This document shows, piece after piece, positions 1 to 8,160 of a DNA stretch of 64,000 nucleotides. Both the position numbers and the translations under genes were made by a program. Position 1 is the stretch's first letter; each line of letters starts with the position of its first letter. The notes beneath the pieces are model-generated. The model did no database searches, was not told where the DNA came from, and saw only the letters and a list, made by a program, of their open reading frames with translations. The stretch is from Alphaproteobacteria bacterium. GTDB taxonomy: Bacteria > Pseudomonadota > Alphaproteobacteria > Rhizobiales > Xanthobacteraceae. The stretch is taken from positions 992,001 to 1,056,000 of the forward strand of contig JBBCGH010000001.1 of the NCBI GenBank assembly GCA_037200445.1. The letters run 5' to 3'.

Positions 1-290
1 TGTCCCGGTTGCTGGCACTGGTAGGCGACCGCCATGATGTCGCCGACGACCTCGAGCGAATTGGAGCGCATGTAGGCTTGCGGCAGCTCGGTCTGCACCA
101 CGACCTTTGGCTTGCGCGGGTCGGACACATCGACCGCGGTGAAATTCTTCGGCGCGCTCTCGTGCGCGAGCCAGATGATGCGCCGGCCATCCTTGGCGAG
201 CTGGATCGACATGCCCTCGCCCATCCCGCCAAAGCCTTGCAGCTCGTGGTGCGCGATGAGCTTGAAATTCCATTCGATCGAGTCGGGCAT
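1..290 (-). CDS. LVIVD-repeat-like beta-propeller protein, truncated by window edge
   Basis: The frame opens with ATG at 290 and runs off the left edge without a stop, so about 96 N-terminal residues are visible. There is no signal peptide. The visible part reads like the first blades of a propeller: the phrase NFTAVDVSDPRKPKVV resembles the 'VDVSDP..P' motif that recurs in LVIVD repeat proteins, and it is followed by EVVGDIMAVAYQ. The role of this family is not established. It lies downstream of the ABC operon on the same strand, but a palindromic repeat separates them, so shared transcription is doubtful. Confidence 0.6.
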   Translation of the reverse strand, partial: MPDSIEWNFKLIAHHELQGFGGMGEGMSIQLAKDGRRIIWLAHESAPKNFTAVDVSDPRKPKVVVQTELPQAYMRSNSLEVVGDIMAVAYQCQQPG

Positions 291-306
291 GCCTGAAATT
301 CTCCCC

Positions 307-418
307 GTCATGCCCCGCGAAGGCGGGGCATCCAGTAGACACCATCGTGCGTGTGAACGACGGCGCTTGCCAAGAACCTTTTGTGGTTACTGGATCGCCC
401 GCCTTCGCGGGCGATGAC
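307..418. repeat. Paired inverted repeat with compensatory stem changes
   Basis: Two 31-base arms (307-337 and 388-418) face each other. Each arm is itself a hairpin with the loop GAAG: the left stem is ATGCCCCGC and the right one, read on the other strand, is ATCGCCCGC. The arms differ at four positions, and the differences are paired within each stem, so base pairing is kept. It fills the gap between two minus-strand genes and may act as a transcription or mRNA-processing element. That role is inference. Confidence 0.7.
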
Positions 419-430
419 GCCGTCGGAGCC

Positions 431-1420
431 TCACGCCCCCGCCCGTGCCTTCTCCATGAAGTCCGGGCGCAGCGCCTTGCCCCAGTCCGGGATGGCGGCG
501 ATCTTCTTCTCCTTCAACAGGATCTCGGCCTGCTCCTGCATGTAGGGCTTCAGATCGCCCGGGAAGCCGGGCTCGACGTCGACGGTCGCCATCGCCTTGC
601 GGAAGGTGTCCTGGGACATCTGATAGCCCTTGGAGGTGTAGAACGCGTAGATCGCGTCGGCGACCTTCGCGGGGTTCTCCTTGAAGTCCTTCGCGACCTC
701 GAGCCAGGCCTTCAGATAGGTCACGACCGCATCCGGGCTTTTCTGGATGAAATCCGGCGTCGCCGCCATGAACACCGGCATCTTGTCGACGTCGTAGTAG
801 TTCATGATCTTCGTCGCGAGGCCGTCGGCTTCGGCGATCGCATTGTACGGCTCGACGTTCACCATCGCGTCCACGGTCTTCGCCGACATTGCGGTGATCA
901 TGTCGTTCACATTCATGCGCACTTCCTGGTAGTCGCCTTTCTTGAGGCCATGCGCGGGCGCGATCTGGTCGACGAAGATGTTGCCGACCGACGAGCCGGT
1001 CTGGTTCGCGATCTTCAGCCCCTTCAGTTGCTCGATCTTGGCGAGGTTCAGGTCCTTGCGCACCATCACGCTTGCGGTCTTGCCGACATGCTCGATCTGC
1101 GCGATCGCGACGAGCCCACCCTTGTCGTGCCCAAGGATCAGCGAGGGACCCGCATAGGTGCCGAGGTCGACCTGCCGCGCCACCATCTGCTGCATGGTGA
1201 GATTGCCGGACGGCACGCCGAATTCCTCGAACTTCAGCCCGCGCTTTTCGAGGAGGCCCGAGCGCAGCAGGTAATAGGTCGGCATCCCCCACAGGTTGGT
1301 CTGGTAGCCCTGGCGGATCACGGTCTGCGCGAAGGCCGCGCGCGGCCCGAAAGCCGCGGCGGCGAGCGCAAGGCTGGCGGTGAGGGTGCGCCTGCGGGTC
1401 AGTCCGGCCGGATGCGTCAT
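431..1420 (-). CDS. ABC transporter substrate-binding protein, NMT1/SsuA-like (nitrate/sulfonate/taurine class)
   Basis: This 329-residue periplasmic binding protein starts at ATG 1420, chosen because GGGAGA lies just upstream and the next residues form a Tat-like export signal (TRRRTLTASLALAAAAF, cleavage after FA). An in-frame extension to 1504 lacks a ribosome site. The mature part (VIRQGYQTNLWGMPTYYLL, then GVPSGNLTMQQMVARQVDLG) follows the NMT1/THI5-like pattern of binding proteins for small organic or sulfur compounds. The ATPase and two permeases upstream on the same strand are its likely partners. The ligand cannot be read from sequence. Confidence 0.85.
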   Translation of the reverse strand: MTHPAGLTRRRTLTASLALAAAAFGPRAAFAQTVIRQGYQTNLWGMPTYYLLRSGLLEKRGLKFEEFGVPSGNLTMQQMVARQVDLGTYAGPSLILGHDKGGLVAIAQIEHVGKTASVMVRKDLNLAKIEQLKGLKIANQTGSSVGNIFVDQIAPAHGLKKGDYQEVRMNVNDMITAMSAKTVDAMVNVEPYNAIAEADGLATKIMNYYDVDKMPVFMAATPDFIQKSPDAVVTYLKAWLEVAKDFKENPAKVADAIYAFYTSKGYQMSQDTFRKAMATVDVEPGFPGDLKPYMQEQAEILLKEKKIAAIPDWGKALRPDFMEKARAGA

Positions 1421-1493
1421 TGTCGTTCTCCCTCGGATTCTTGTTCTGTCGGCGAGGGATTGAAGACCAATTCCCGCTGCGCGCCAAGGCGGT

Positions 1494-2237
1494 CTAGTCG
1501 ACACCCGCTGCGGCGAGTTGCGCCCTCACGGCCGGCGTAAAGAGGAAGCGGATGAACTCCACGGCGGCCTTCATGTTCTTGGTACCCGTCATCGGCACCG
1601 CCGCGTAAGGTATGTAGCTCTGGAGCTCGGCCGGCAGCGCACCAAGCAGCTTGAGGCGCTTGTGGGCGCGGATCAGGGTGATCGTGCCGACCGCAATGTC
1701 GTCACCGCCGGTCTTCAGGATCTGCTCGAACACGTCGGTCGCGCCTGTGCGCACTATCCTGGCCTTGACGTCCTCGCCAATCCCGAGCCGCTCCAGGACC
1801 TTTGCAAACGCATTTCCGGACGCGACATTGTTGAACACAATGCTGTCGGCCTTGAGCAGCACCTGTTTCAGTGCATCCGAGGTTTTGATGTCGCGCGCGG
1901 TCGCGTCCGCGCGAGCCGCAAGCCCGATCCCCACGCGCGCGAACGTCGGGTGGTCGCCCGGATCGACCTTCCCTTCCAGCGCGAGTGCCCCGGTGAAGTC
2001 GGGCTGCACGATGACGAGATCGGCGGTCTCTCCGTCGGCGATCTTCTTGCGGACGACCGGCGAGGGCGCAAAGACGAACTCCACTTGATGCCCGGTTTTT
2101 TTGCGAAACGCCTCGGCGACCGCGGGAAGCGCCGGCTCAAGCGGGGTGTCGCACAGCGCCTTGATTGTCACCGCCTGCGCGGCGCCAGCATGGCAAACCG
2201 CGATGGCCGCAACTGCGATACGCGCGAGATGCCTCAA
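1494..2237 (-). CDS. Molybdate-binding-like (ModA/SBP_bac_11 type) extracellular solute-binding protein
   Basis: A 247-residue secreted binding protein. I place the start at TTG 2237: it gives a clean signal peptide (RHLARIAVAAIAVCHAGAAQA), has GGGAG upstream, and its TTGA overlaps the TGA of the ATPase gene, which implies translational coupling. The mature protein has the type 2 periplasmic fold (TIKALCDTPLEPALPAVAEA, then ADLVIVQP and FNNVASGNAFAKVLERLG). ModA-type proteins bind oxyanions, but many family members bind organic acids. It is the second binding protein in one operon, of a different family from its neighbour at 431-1420. Confidence 0.75.
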   Translation of the reverse strand: MRHLARIAVAAIAVCHAGAAQAVTIKALCDTPLEPALPAVAEAFRKKTGHQVEFVFAPSPVVRKKIADGETADLVIVQPDFTGALALEGKVDPGDHPTFARVGIGLAARADATARDIKTSDALKQVLLKADSIVFNNVASGNAFAKVLERLGIGEDVKARIVRTGATDVFEQILKTGGDDIAVGTITLIRAHKRLKLLGALPAELQSYIPYAAVPMTGTKNMKAAVEFIRFLFTPAVRAQLAAAGVD

Positions 2238-2998
2238 CGCGTGCTCCCGGCGTCCTGCCCGAGATGACGCAACAATTGCTTCTGATAGTCGAGAAACTCC
2301 ACGCTCAGCGGATCGCGCGGGCGCGGCAGCGTGATCGGAATGGTGGCTTTCAGGGTGCCGGGATGCGGGGTCATCACGATCACGCGGTCGGCAAGATAGA
2401 CCGCTTCCGCGACATTGTGGGTCACATAGATGACGGTCTTGCGCGTCTCCCGCCACACCTCGGCGAGCAGGCGCTGCATCTCGTCGCGGGTGAGCGCGTC
2501 GAGTGCCGCGAATGGCTCGTCCATCAGCAGCACGGACGGATTGTAGGCGATCGCGCGCGCGATCGCGACGCGCTGCTGCATGCCGCCAGAGAGGTGGTGC
2601 GGATAGGAATCGCAGAATTTTTCCAGCTTCACGAGGCGAAGCTGGTTGCGCGCAATCTCCTCACGCTCGGGCCGCGGCACGCCCTTCATCTCCAGCCCGA
2701 AGCTCACATTGCCGAGCGCGGTCCGCCACGGAAAAAGCTGCGCGAAGTCCTGGAACACGACGCCGCGGTCGAGGCCGTGACCGTTCACTGCCTTTCCGCC
2801 AATGCGGATTTCGCCCCCTGTAGGCTGAAGGAATCCCGCGATCAGGTTGAGCAGGGTCGATTTTCCGCAACCGGACGGCCCGACGATGCACAGGAACTCG
2901 GATTGATCGATGTCGAAGCTCGCGGCCTGCACGCCCGCGACGCGCCCGGCCGGCGTGTCGTAGGTGAGCGAAACGTCGCGGACTTCGATATGGGGCAT
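2234..2998 (-). CDS. ABC transporter ATP-binding protein, NitT/TauT family
   Basis: A 254-residue ATPase starting at ATG 2998 (MPHIEVRDVSLTY). The motifs are in order: Walker A GPSGCGKST near residue 40, Q-loop VFQDFAQLFPW, signature LSGGMQQR, Walker B VLLMDEPFAALD and the switch histidine in VTHNV. This matches the NitT/TauT (SsuB-like) class that powers nitrate, taurine or sulfonate-type importers. It should energise the permeases at 4369-5951. Its stop overlaps the start of the ModA-like gene. A palindromic repeat and an enoyl-CoA hydratase gene separate it from the permeases. Confidence 0.92.
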   Translation of the reverse strand: MPHIEVRDVSLTYDTPAGRVAGVQAASFDIDQSEFLCIVGPSGCGKSTLLNLIAGFLQPTGGEIRIGGKAVNGHGLDRGVVFQDFAQLFPWRTALGNVSFGLEMKGVPRPEREEIARNQLRLVKLEKFCDSYPHHLSGGMQQRVAIARAIAYNPSVLLMDEPFAALDALTRDEMQRLLAEVWRETRKTVIYVTHNVAEAVYLADRVIVMTPHPGTLKATIPITLPRPRDPLSVEFLDYQKQLLRHLGQDAGSTR

Positions 2999-3064
2999 CG
3001 GCGTTTCCAGGCGATTTTCCCGATCAATAACACGGATCGGAGAGGCGTCGGCAACACACGGGAA

Positions 3065-3173
3065 CCTCATCCTGAGGAGCGAGCGCAGCGAGCGTCTCTA
3101 AGGATGGCAACGTGCGCCGTCGGATTTTTGGGCCATCCTTCGAGACGGGCCTTTGGCTCTCCTCAGGATGAGG
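3065..3173. repeat. Dispersed palindromic repeat, CCTCATCCTGAGGAGC family
   Basis: The left part begins CCTCATCCTGAGGAGCGAGC and ends AAGGATGG. The right part begins CCATCCTTCGAGACG and ends CCTCAGGATGAGG, so the whole folds back on itself. Related copies lie at 41829-41986 and 43936-44076. It sits between the ATPase gene and the stop of the enoyl-CoA hydratase gene. Confidence 0.8.
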
Positions 3174-3180
3174 GCCCAAG

Positions 3181-3981
3181 TCAGCCCTTGCGCCACCGCC
3201 CCGCGCGCTTCTCGGCGAACGAGGCAAGTCCTTCGCCGGCCTCGGCCGACTGGCGCTTGGCCGAATGACTCTCGATCAGCGCGTCGAAGTCCGCGTCACC
3301 GAGATCGCTCCACGCGGATTTCATGATCCAGGCCTTGGTTTCGCGGATCGCGTCCGGGCCGTTGGCCAGGAGATGATCCACAATACGCGCGCCTTCGACC
3401 TCGAGCTCGGCGAGCGGCACCACCTTGTGTGCGAGCCCGATGCGGCATGCTTCGTGGGCATTGAAGCGCTCGCCGGTCAGCGCGTAGCGGCGCAACTGGC
3501 GCACGCCGATCGCGTCGGCAAGCTGCGGAATGATGATCGAGGCATGCAGTCCCCAGCGCACCTCGGCAATCGAGAACACCGCGTTGTCCGCCGCCAGCAC
3601 GACGTCGCAGGCCGCCACCATGCCGGTCCCGCCGCCGAAACAGCCGCCATGAACCAACGCGACCGTCGGCACCTGCGCGACGTTCAGCCGCTGCACCGCC
3701 TCAGCGGTCGCGCGCGAGACGCGCAGGTTCTGCTCCGGGGCGGACTTGCGGACCTCGTTGATCCACTTGAGATCGGCGCCGGCCTGGAAGTGCTTGCCGT
3801 TACCCTTGAGGACGACGGCGCGCAGACCTTTCGCCCCACCCAGTGCATCGAGCGCGGCGAGCAGGCCATCGATCATCGCGCCGTTATAGGCGTTGTTTAC
3901 CTCGGGCCGGTTGAGCGTGACAATCGCAACGCCGCGCGCGTCGATGTCCCACAGCACCGGGCCATGCGCGTTCGAAGTCAT
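3181..3981 (-). CDS. Enoyl-CoA hydratase/isomerase family protein
   Basis: A 266-residue crotonase-fold enzyme starting at ATG 3981. Near the N-terminus VAIVTLNRPEVNNAYN is the usual crotonase strand. KHFQAGADLKW and VHGGCFGGGTGMVAACD form the CoA-binding and oxyanion-hole regions. The residues resemble short-chain or methylglutaconyl-CoA hydratases more than long-chain enzymes, but substrate assignment is inference. It lies inside the ABC transporter gene set on the same strand, which suggests that the imported compound or a product of it is processed as a CoA thioester. Confidence 0.85.
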   Translation of the reverse strand: MTSNAHGPVLWDIDARGVAIVTLNRPEVNNAYNGAMIDGLLAALDALGGAKGLRAVVLKGNGKHFQAGADLKWINEVRKSAPEQNLRVSRATAEAVQRLNVAQVPTVALVHGGCFGGGTGMVAACDVVLAADNAVFSIAEVRWGLHASIIIPQLADAIGVRQLRRYALTGERFNAHEACRIGLAHKVVPLAELEVEGARIVDHLLANGPDAIRETKAWIMKSAWSDLGDADFDALIESHSAKRQSAEAGEGLASFAEKRAGRWRKG

Positions 3982-4002
3982 CTGTGAATGAGGAAGGAGA
4001 CG

Positions 4003-4251
4003 CTATCCAAGCGCGCGGCGCGGCAGCACGACAGGCTGCCGTGCATTGCGCCAGAAGCGGCGCGCCACGTCGCCCACGATGGTGAGGGTAACGGCAGCGC
4101 CCGTCACGACCAGCAGCGCGACCATGCTGAACAGCGCGAGGCTGACGACGAACAGGAGCGGGAGCGCAATGATCGGCGCAAGGAGGATGGCGTCGAACAG
4201 GCTGAGCCTGATGGCGCTGCGGTGCAGGTCCGAAGTGCGTCGCTGGAACAT
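4003..4251 (-). CDS. Small hydrophobic membrane protein, unknown function
   Basis: An 82-residue frame starting at ATG 4251 with GGGGAGGA upstream at good spacing. It is mostly hydrophobic between about residues 18 and 60 (FDAILLAPIIALPLLFVVSL and then MVALLVVTGAAVTLTIV), consistent with two membrane helices and a basic C-terminal tail (ARRFWRNARQ). I recognise no family. It lies between the permease and enoyl-CoA hydratase genes on the same strand, and the ribosome site supports a real gene. Confidence 0.55.
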   Translation of the reverse strand: MFQRRTSDLHRSAIRLSLFDAILLAPIIALPLLFVVSLALFSMVALLVVTGAAVTLTIVGDVARRFWRNARQPVVLPRRALG

Positions 4252-4368
4252 GCGAGCATTCCTCCCCAGAACGATGTCGCTTTCGTGGCAACATCCTACA
4301 GTGCGCTGGCCCGAAAGAATACGCGATTCGAGCCGTTAGCCAAGCGAATGATCGATCGATTTGGTTGA

Positions 4369-5151
4369 TTATCCCTTTGCGGCGCGGACCATTCCCCAGC
4401 GCAAGACGGTCGCCCGTTCCAGCGATCCGAACACCAGGCGCTCGAACAGGAAGCCGATCGCCCCGATGACCGCCAAAGAAGCGAGCATCAGGGGTGTATT
4501 GAGGAACTCCTTGGCGTCGAAAATCACCCAGCCGAGCCCCCAGTCGGAGGCTGCGAGCATCTCGGCGCCCACCACGGCGATCCAGGCGCGCAGAAAGGCC
4601 TGGCGCAGGCCCGTGATGATGAACGGGGAGGCGCCCGGAATAATCACCTTCCAGAACAGCGCGTTCTCGTCGGCCCCCATCGCGCCCGCGGCGCGCAGCC
4701 AGAGCGGATTGACGGCGCGCACGCCGGTCCAGGTATTCAGGAGCATCGGGAACAAGGCCGCGTAGAACACGATCAGGATCGCGACCGTGTTCCCGAGCCC
4801 GAACCAAAGGATGAACACCGGAACCCAGGCGAGCGACGGGATCGGCATCAGCGCGCTCGCGAGCGGCAGCACGAAATTTTCCACCGCGCGGAACCGGGCC
4901 ATCAGGATGCCGAGCGGCAGGCCCGCGACGATCGCCAGCGTCAGCCCGAACAACACGCGATAGAGCGTGCTTATCGTGTGGCCCAGCATGGTGCCGTCGG
5001 CGAGCGCAGCGGCGAGGGCACTTGCGACTTGCGGCAAAGTCGGCATCAGCGCCGGCGCAAACCAGCCGGAGCGCGCCAGCGCTTCGTAGAGCGCGGCGGC
5101 GCAAGCGAGCGTGACCGCAGCACGAAAGTAGGAGCGGGTGCGCTCGCTCAT
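4369..5151 (-). CDS. ABC transporter permease, SsuC/TauC-like
   Basis: A 260-residue inner-membrane permease with about six helices, starting at ATG 5151. The ATG overlaps the TGA of the preceding permease gene (ATGA), so the two are translationally coupled. The cytoplasmic EAA loop that docks the ATPase reads AAGAMGADENALFWKVIIPG near residues 150-170. ALMPIPSLAWVPVFILWFGL is typical of the NitT/TauT permease class. It probably forms a heterodimer with the product of 5148-5951. Confidence 0.9.
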   Translation of the reverse strand: MSERTRSYFRAAVTLACAAALYEALARSGWFAPALMPTLPQVASALAAALADGTMLGHTISTLYRVLFGLTLAIVAGLPLGILMARFRAVENFVLPLASALMPIPSLAWVPVFILWFGLGNTVAILIVFYAALFPMLLNTWTGVRAVNPLWLRAAGAMGADENALFWKVIIPGASPFIITGLRQAFLRAWIAVVGAEMLAASDWGLGWVIFDAKEFLNTPLMLASLAVIGAIGFLFERLVFGSLERATVLRWGMVRAAKG

Positions 5152-5951
5152 GTCATCATCCCCCAGCGCACCACGGTGAACTCTTCAAGCCGCTGGAAGA
5201 CGAGCTTCTCAAGCGCCAGCCCGATCACCGCGATGACCGCGACGCCCGCCAGCATTACATCCATGTTGAGGAATTCGCGCGCACCGAAGATCATCCAGCC
5301 GAGCCCCCAGGGCACCGCGGCGAGCATTTCGACGCCGACGAGGATGCGCCAGGCTTGCGCGAGCCCGAGGCGCAGGCCGGTCAGGATATAGGGGAGGGCA
5401 CCCGGCAGAATGACGTGGCGGAACAGGCGCGTGTCGTCCGCCCCCATCGCTTGCGCCGAGCGCACCCAGATTTCCTTGACGGCTTTCACGCCGGTCCAGG
5501 TGTTGAACACGATCGGGAACGCCGACACGAAGGCGACCAGCAGCACGGCGGACATGTTGCCCAGCCCGAACCAGAGCAGGAACAGCGGCGCATAGGCGAG
5601 GCCGGGGATGGGCGCGCTGATGCTGACCAGCGGCAGCGCGATGTCCTCGGCAAGGCGCGAGCGGCCCATCGCAATGCCGAGCGCGACGCCCGCGATCGCC
5701 GCCAGGGCGAAGCCGGCGCCGAGCCGGATCAAGGTATCGAGCGCGTGGTGCGGCAGGATGCCGGCGAGCGTCAGGCGCCAGAACGCCGCCGCAATCGCCT
5801 CGAGCGAGGGAAACAGACGCGGCGGAAATAGGCCGGACCGTGCCACGATCTCCCAGACTGCGCCGACGACGAGAAACGGGAATGCGTTACGCCAGATCAG
5901 GAGCCAGCGTGGCTCGGTTTCTCTCGTGGTCGCGAGCGCAACATCCGCCAT
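5148..5951 (-). CDS. ABC transporter permease, SsuC/TauC-like
   Basis: A 267-residue permease, first gene of the minus-strand ABC operon. ATG 5951 (MADVALATTRE) is the most likely start, because upstream in-frame sequence has no hydrophobic or conserved content; the ribosome site is weak. It has the EAA loop (SAQAMGADDTRLFRHVILPG) and the APIPGLAYAPLFLLWFGLGN stretch of NitT/TauT-type permeases. It is clearly paralogous to the next gene. The gap to the divergent tripartite-transporter receptor at 6086 holds both promoters. Confidence 0.9.
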   Translation of the reverse strand: MADVALATTRETEPRWLLIWRNAFPFLVVGAVWEIVARSGLFPPRLFPSLEAIAAAFWRLTLAGILPHHALDTLIRLGAGFALAAIAGVALGIAMGRSRLAEDIALPLVSISAPIPGLAYAPLFLLWFGLGNMSAVLLVAFVSAFPIVFNTWTGVKAVKEIWVRSAQAMGADDTRLFRHVILPGALPYILTGLRLGLAQAWRILVGVEMLAAVPWGLGWMIFGAREFLNMDVMLAGVAVIAVIGLALEKLVFQRLEEFTVVRWGMMT

Positions 5952-6085
5952 GGGCCGATCATGCCGGTGTGCTCCCGCAGCGGCAAGCGGCGAGCCTTTC
6001 CAACCATGAAACCTGCGACTTCCGTTGTGTTGCCCGCCCCGTCCCGAACGGATAGCGTCCCGGCAAAATAACAGGGGAGGAACAG

Positions 6086-7051
6086 ATGGACCGGCGCAGC
6101 TTCCTGGGCGCTGCCGCAGGCGCGCTCGCAACGCCCGTCTTGGCGCAAGACTACCCCTCGCGTCCCGTCACCATCGTCAATCCATTCCCGCCTGGTGGCG
6201 CGGTTGACGTGGTGGGCCGCCCCTTCGCGGCGGCGCTCGAGCCGCTGATCAAGCAGCCGGTGGTGGTCGAAACCAAGGCGGGTGCTGCCGGTGCGGTCGG
6301 TGCGCAGTTCGCCGCCAATGCGCGGCCTGACGGCTACACGCTGCTCGCGCACCTGCCCTCGCTTTCCGGATTTGCGTCCGTCGACACGTTGTTCGGGCGC
6401 ACGCCAAAGTTCACGCGCGCCGATTTCATCCCGATCGCGCGGCTGACCGAGGGGCCGATGGTGTTCGTCGTCAATGATCAGCAGCCCTACAAGACGCTGA
6501 AGGAATTCGTCGACGACGCGAAGGCCAATCCCAACAAGCTGATCTTCTCGTCCTCGGGATTATATGGCGCACTGCATCTGCCGACGGCGCTGCTGATCAA
6601 GGCCACCGGCATCCAGTTGCGGCATCTGCCGACCGCAGGCGGCGGTCCCGCCGTGACGGCGGTGCTCGGCAACAACGCGCAGGCGCTGGTGTCGGCGGTC
6701 GCCGCCGCGAACGCACAGATCAAGGCCGGCAAGCTGCGTCCGCTCGCGTGCTTCTCGCCGAAGCGGATTGCAAGCCTGCCCGATGTTCCCACGCTGAAGG
6801 AGCTCGGCTATGACGTCGAGTTCTCGATCTGGTGCGGGTTGTTCGCGCCGAAAGGGACGCCGGATGCGGTGATCGCGCGCCTGCGCGAGGAGACGAAGAA
6901 GGTCGTGGCGAGCGAGCAGTTCAAGGCCGCCATCGCCAACATCGGCGATGTGGTGGCGCATCTCGACCAGCCGGAGTTCAAGGCGTTCTGGGATGCCGAT
7001 GCACAGCGCGTCGAGGCGGCCGTGCAGTCGATCGGAAAGGTGGAGGGCTAG
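6086..7051 (+). CDS. Tripartite tricarboxylate transporter substrate-binding protein (Bug/TctC family)
   Basis: A 321-residue periplasmic receptor starting at ATG 6086 with AGGGGAGGAACAG just upstream. The export signal is DRRSFLGAAAGALATPVLA. Family marks follow: RPVTIVNPFPPGGAVDVVGR at the mature N-terminus, then VVVETKAGAAGAVGAQFAA and the ligand-loop region LPTAGGGPAVTAVLG. Bug proteins deliver carboxylates to TctAB. Its TAG is followed directly by the ATG of a close paralogue. Confidence 0.93.
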   Translation: MDRRSFLGAAAGALATPVLAQDYPSRPVTIVNPFPPGGAVDVVGRPFAAALEPLIKQPVVVETKAGAAGAVGAQFAANARPDGYTLLAHLPSLSGFASVDTLFGRTPKFTRADFIPIARLTEGPMVFVVNDQQPYKTLKEFVDDAKANPNKLIFSSSGLYGALHLPTALLIKATGIQLRHLPTAGGGPAVTAVLGNNAQALVSAVAAANAQIKAGKLRPLACFSPKRIASLPDVPTLKELGYDVEFSIWCGLFAPKGTPDAVIARLREETKKVVASEQFKAAIANIGDVVAHLDQPEFKAFWDADAQRVEAAVQSIGKVEG

Positions 7052-8029
7052 ATGGACCGGCGCACATTCGTCATCGGCACGGCGGCATCCGCTGCGGCTC
7101 TCCCGCGCGCGGCGCGCGCACAGGACGCCTATCCGACACGCCCGATCACCATCCTCAACGCGTTCCCGCCGGGCGGCATCAATGACGTGGTGACCCGCCC
7201 GGCCGCCACCGCAATGGAGGGCATCTTCAAGCAGCCCGTCGTGGTGGAAACGAAGGCGGGCGCGGCCGGCTCGGTCGGCGCACAAGTCGCCGCGACCGCC
7301 AAGCCCGACGGCTACACGCTGCTCTCGCACAACAACGGCATCTCCGGCTACGCGGAAGTCGACAGACTGTTCGGCCGCACGCCCAAGACCACGCGCGCCG
7401 ACTTCATTCCGCTGGCGCGGCTGTGCGCCGACCCGGTGCTGGTGCTGGTGAACGAGCAGCAGCCCGACAAGACGCTCGCCGAGTTCGTCGAGCGCGCCAA
7501 GAAGGAGCCGGGCAAGATCGTCTACTCGTCGGGCGGTTTCTATGGTGCGAGCCATCTTCCGGTCGCGTTGCTGGAGCAGGCGGCGGGCATCACCGGCATG
7601 CGGCATCTGCCGACCGCGGGCGGCGGGCCGGCGATCACGGCGTGCCTCGGCAACAACGCGCAACTCACCACGCAGACCGTGCAGGCGACGATCCAGCACG
7701 TGAAGGCCGGGAAGCTGCGCGCGCTCGCGACCTTCGGCGCCGAGCGCTCCAGGATCCTGCCCGATGTGCCGACCATGAAGGAGCTCGGCCACGACGTGAC
7801 CTACTATCTGTGGGTCGGGCTGTTCGCCCCGAAAGGAACGCCGGCGCCGGTCGTCTCGACGCTCACGGCGGTCATCGACAAGGCGGCCGCCAGTCCGCAG
7901 TTCGTCGAGCCGCTGACCAATGTGGGGCTGGAGCCGAGCTACCAGTCGGCCGCCGACTTCGCGAAATTCTGGGACGAGGACGCCCGCCGCGCCGAGGACA
8001 CCATCCGCCGCATCGGGAAGGTGGGGTAG
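7052..8029 (+). CDS. Second tandem tripartite tricarboxylate transporter receptor (Bug/TctC family)
   Basis: A 325-residue paralogue of the previous gene, beginning at the very next base after its stop. Shared blocks such as VVVETKAGAAGSVGAQVAAT, PDGYTLLSHNNG and LPTAGGGPAITACLGNNAQ show recent duplication. The signal peptide has an alanine-rich run ending RAARA. The loop residues near the ligand site differ from those of its neighbour, so the two may have different substrate ranges. It is followed by the membrane genes tctB and tctA. Confidence 0.93.
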   Translation: MDRRTFVIGTAASAAALPRAARAQDAYPTRPITILNAFPPGGINDVVTRPAATAMEGIFKQPVVVETKAGAAGSVGAQVAATAKPDGYTLLSHNNGISGYAEVDRLFGRTPKTTRADFIPLARLCADPVLVLVNEQQPDKTLAEFVERAKKEPGKIVYSSGGFYGASHLPVALLEQAAGITGMRHLPTAGGGPAITACLGNNAQLTTQTVQATIQHVKAGKLRALATFGAERSRILPDVPTMKELGHDVTYYLWVGLFAPKGTPAPVVSTLTAVIDKAAASPQFVEPLTNVGLEPSYQSAADFAKFWDEDARRAEDTIRRIGKVG

Positions 8030-8090
8030 GTCGCTGCCCTTCAGTTATTTCCAATGACCCTCTCACACATCGTGCGATGGCGCTCCGCTC

Positions 8091-8120
8091 CCCTCCCCCC
8101 GCGTAGCGGCGGGGAGGGGT
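8091..8120. repeat. Short GC hairpin repeat, CCCCTCCCC family
   Basis: A fold-back of CCCCTCCCC(C)CGC against GGCGGGGAGGGG with a GTAGC loop, in the 131-base gap between the second receptor and tctB. Related C-run/G-run hairpins lie at 28660-28689, 34891-35000, 37128-37231, 49929-50049 and 51611-51699. It could reduce readthrough from receptor genes to membrane genes. Confidence 0.7.
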
Positions 8121-8160
8121 CGGGGGTGGGGGGCAATTCAACCTCCGGAGCGAGCGAGCG

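Noticed and set aside
1421-1504. A longer N-terminus for the NMT1-like binding protein
   Set aside because: The added residues have no ribosome site and would bury the export signal; ATG 1420 has a good site.
3981-4003. The small membrane gene at 4003-4251 as part of the permease
   Set aside because: It is a separate frame with its own start and ribosome site and lacks permease motifs.
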